From the NCBI GenBank assembly GCA_049792815.1, contig JBARBG010000080.1, forward strand, positions 1-15,133: a stretch of DNA of 15,133 bases. The letters run 5' to 3'. The first letter of the stretch is position 1. The number at the start of each line of letters is the position of its first letter. Below, one piece after another: positions 14,006-15,133 of the stretch. Origin of the DNA: DAIDKA01 sp049792815 (GTDB lineage Bacteria; Pseudomonadota; Gammaproteobacteria; Steroidobacterales; Steroidobacteraceae). The notes under the pieces were generated by a model. The model was not told the origin of the DNA. It searched no databases and was given only the letters and a program-made list of their open reading frames with translations. The position numbers were made by a program, and so were the translations under genes.

Positions 14006-14527
14006 ATGACGCGCAAGGTATCAATTATCGGCTTGCTGACCGCCCTTGGTATTCTCTCGGTTGACCAGCCCGCTACTTCGGTCGGCCAACCGACTGCCGC
14101 GCCAGTAGCTGATCCACTCGCTTATTGCGCCCGCATTGGCACTATCGATACACCGAATGGTGGCGCCTCCCCCGTCCCACCTGCTCTCGCGCCATTTTTA
14201 CGTATAACGCTGGGACTGTCGCCCGAGGCCCCACTGACGCCGCAGAGCTACTTTTGGCGCTGCATGGACGGAGCAGTCTATGTTTGCTCGATCGGCGCCA
14301 ATAACCGCTGCGATGTCAAAGCAGATCATTCTAAACGGAATGCCGGCGCCGACAGCTATTGCCGTGAGAATCTCAACGCCGAATTCGTACCTGCGTACGC
14401 GACCGGCCACAATACTATCTATGAGTGGAGCTGCTCGGCCGGTAGTGCAGTAGCCGGCAAGCGCACGATGAAGATCGATCATCGAGGATATCGGACAGAC
14501 ATCTGGTACAGGGTTTCGCGCCACTGA
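14006..14527 (+). CDS. Secreted six-cysteine hypothetical protein
   Basis: A 173-aa protein with an N-terminal hydrophobic signal (about 1-25) and a mature part with exactly six cysteines (C41, C86, C94, C102, C119, C143), suggesting three disulfides in the periplasm. The segments YCARIGTIDTP, FWRCMDGAVYVCSIGANNRC and TGHNTIYEWSC look like a conserved family of secreted proteobacterial proteins of unknown function, as far as I recall; I cannot name it. No strong ribosome binding site precedes the ATG. It is followed at once by the broken tautomerase paralogue, which is in another frame, so the 3' neighbour has been rearranged. Confidence 0.75.
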   Translation: MTRKVSIIGLLTALGILSVDQPATSVGQPTAAPVADPLAYCARIGTIDTPNGGASPVPPALAPFLRITLGLSPEAPLTPQSYFWRCMDGAVYVCSIGANNRCDVKADHSKRNAGADSYCRENLNAEFVPAYATGHNTIYEWSCSAGSAVAGKRTMKIDHRGYRTDIWYRVSRH

Positions 14528-14559
14528 GCTGGCGGCGATACGATTACCCTAGCCAGCTG

Positions 14560-14864
14560 ATACCTGGCACCACCTATGTTGCACCGCCCGGTAAGTTCCT
14601 GGTCCGTGTCTCGGTGCCCGGGGGGTACATGAATAAGACTCACAGGACCGAAGTGCATGTCGCAGTCAACGCGGCGATCGTCGCTATCGCAGGCAAGCCA
14701 GAGATCCAGATCAGGCCGCCAATGTGCTCGTGATTATCGATGAAGTACCGGAAGGTAACCGGGGCGCCCGTGGGCAAACCATCAGCCTTGCGATGATCGC
14801 TGATACCGTTGGTCCCGCCAAGACTGGCGAGCGTTGTAAAGTGGGTACGACTCTATTTCAGTAG
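14560..14864 (+). pseudogene. Truncated, frameshifted tautomerase paralogue
   Basis: The translation TYVAPPGKFLVRVSVPGGYM, then NKTHRTEVHVAVNAAI, matches residues about 70-105 of the tautomerase at 7897-8481. After about base 14700 the match moves to another frame: ANVLVIIDEVPEGNRGARGQ, TISLAMIADTVG, ending at TAG 14862-14864. One inserted or lost base near 14695-14705 explains the shift. The N-terminal domain with the catalytic proline is absent. The copy differs at many positions and keeps residues missing from the intact gene, so it comes from an older duplication or a separate import. It is certainly non-functional as a tautomerase. Confidence 0.85.
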
Positions 14865-15092
14865 ATGCATTGCGCATTCTTGGTACCCAAATAGGGTAGG
14901 GGCTTGAGGGTATCTTGGCGAAGATCCTTTATTGGCATCGGTCGTCAATCCATTGAGTGACCAGAGAGTGACCGAGAGCGATCATACCTCCCCCATATGA
15001 TGCGACCAAGAAACGCAAACCCTATATACAAGCCATTGAATTGGCGTACTCCAGCGTAGTCAGGCGCGCTCAGTCGTAGGGTACAAATGTAA
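14865..15092. other. Gene-free right end of island
   Basis: No recognisable gene or integrase remnant is seen in these 228 bases. They contain two direct GAGTGACC words (14955-14962 and 14966-14973) with an 11-bp period, matching one word at the left end. A short open stretch reading KKRKPYIQAIELAYSSVVRR near 15010-15070 has no start and no recognised similarity. Confidence 0.5.
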
Positions 15093-15133
15093 CTTCGAAC
15101 CAGGTGGTCGGCGGTTCGAATCCGTCCGGGCGC
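15093..15133 (+). repeat. Right attachment-site repeat (tRNA-Arg 3' end copy)
   Basis: This is an exact copy of 121-161, covering the anticodon loop to the end of the acceptor stem. The bases upstream do not continue the tRNA, so it is only a partial gene. It runs to the last base of the window, so the true repeat could be a little longer, and the chromosomal tRNA 3' flank, perhaps with CCA, would follow outside. Confidence 0.9.

Larger units (their letters stand above)
121..15133. mobile_element. tRNA-Arg-borne genomic island, no integrase seen
   Basis: The block between the two 41-bp tRNA-Arg repeats is about 15 kb of cargo: a glycosidase, stress-response genes, a redox/catabolic operon, a RiPP locus, surface lipoproteins and hypothetical proteins. 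None of the supported ORFs is a tyrosine or serine recombinase, excisionase, relaxase or phage gene, so the element appears non-autonomous, decayed, or part of a larger composite whose integrase lies outside the window. Two truncated and frameshifted genes inside (9209-9402 and 14560-14864) fit a rearranged accessory region. The right repeat copy has no obvious tRNA function, so its lack of mutations suggests fairly recent insertion; this last point is inference. Confidence 0.72.

Noticed and set aside
14865..15092. Integrase remnant at the right end
   Set aside because: Reading the frames by eye shows no tyrosine-recombinase box or other recombinase motif.

Overview
The window is a GC-rich bacterial segment that looks like a complete genomic island. 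It opens with a tRNA-Arg(UCG) gene and closes with an exact 41-bp copy of that gene's 3' end (121-161 and 15093-15133), the usual mark of insertion into a tRNA gene. No integrase, transposase, plasmid or phage gene lies between the repeats. The gene content (Tat-exported GH31 enzyme, group III truncated haemoglobin, pirin, a Grr-type radical SAM RiPP locus, RND pump remnant, bestrophin-like protein) suggests a soil or water proteobacterium. The large repeat lipoprotein resembles families common in Acidobacteria. I cannot fix the taxon from the sequence.

Layout, left to right. (a) 308-3790, minus strand: an AraC-family regulator followed by an exported GH31 glycosidase related to sulfoquinovosidases but lacking the sulfonate-binding residues. 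(b) 4036-4826, plus: a group III truncated haemoglobin overlapping by 4 bp with a DUF1971 (YeaR/TehB-like) cupin, a likely nitrosative or oxygen stress pair divergent from the regulator. (c) 4928-6730, plus: a lipoprotein with a Ig-like domain and four degenerate beta repeats. (d) 6832-9205, plus: rubredoxin, pirin, two-domain tautomerase and alpha/beta hydrolase, closely spaced, with a strong hairpin against the tautomerase ribosome binding site. A frameshifted scrap of an RND efflux pump follows directly. (e) 9491-11981, plus: a RiPP locus made of an exported Gly/Trp-rich precursor with eleven W-x-N motifs, a radical SAM/SPASM maturase of GrrM type, and a secreted protein with a CxxC and an I78-inhibitor-like C-terminus. 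(f) 12056-13903, minus: a ricin-type lectin lipoprotein, two small ORFs with good ribosome binding sites, and a four-helix bestrophin-like (DUF4239) membrane protein. (g) 14006-15133, plus: a secreted six-cysteine protein, a frameshifted partial paralogue of the tautomerase, about 230 bp without recognisable content, and the att repeat.

The most interesting part is the RiPP locus. Radical SAM enzymes of this class join an aromatic side chain to the residue two positions on, and the W-x-N array is a fitting substrate. The third gene looks like an uncharacterised periplasmic partner. The two pseudogene fragments and the absent integrase show that the island has been rearranged and is probably not self-mobile.
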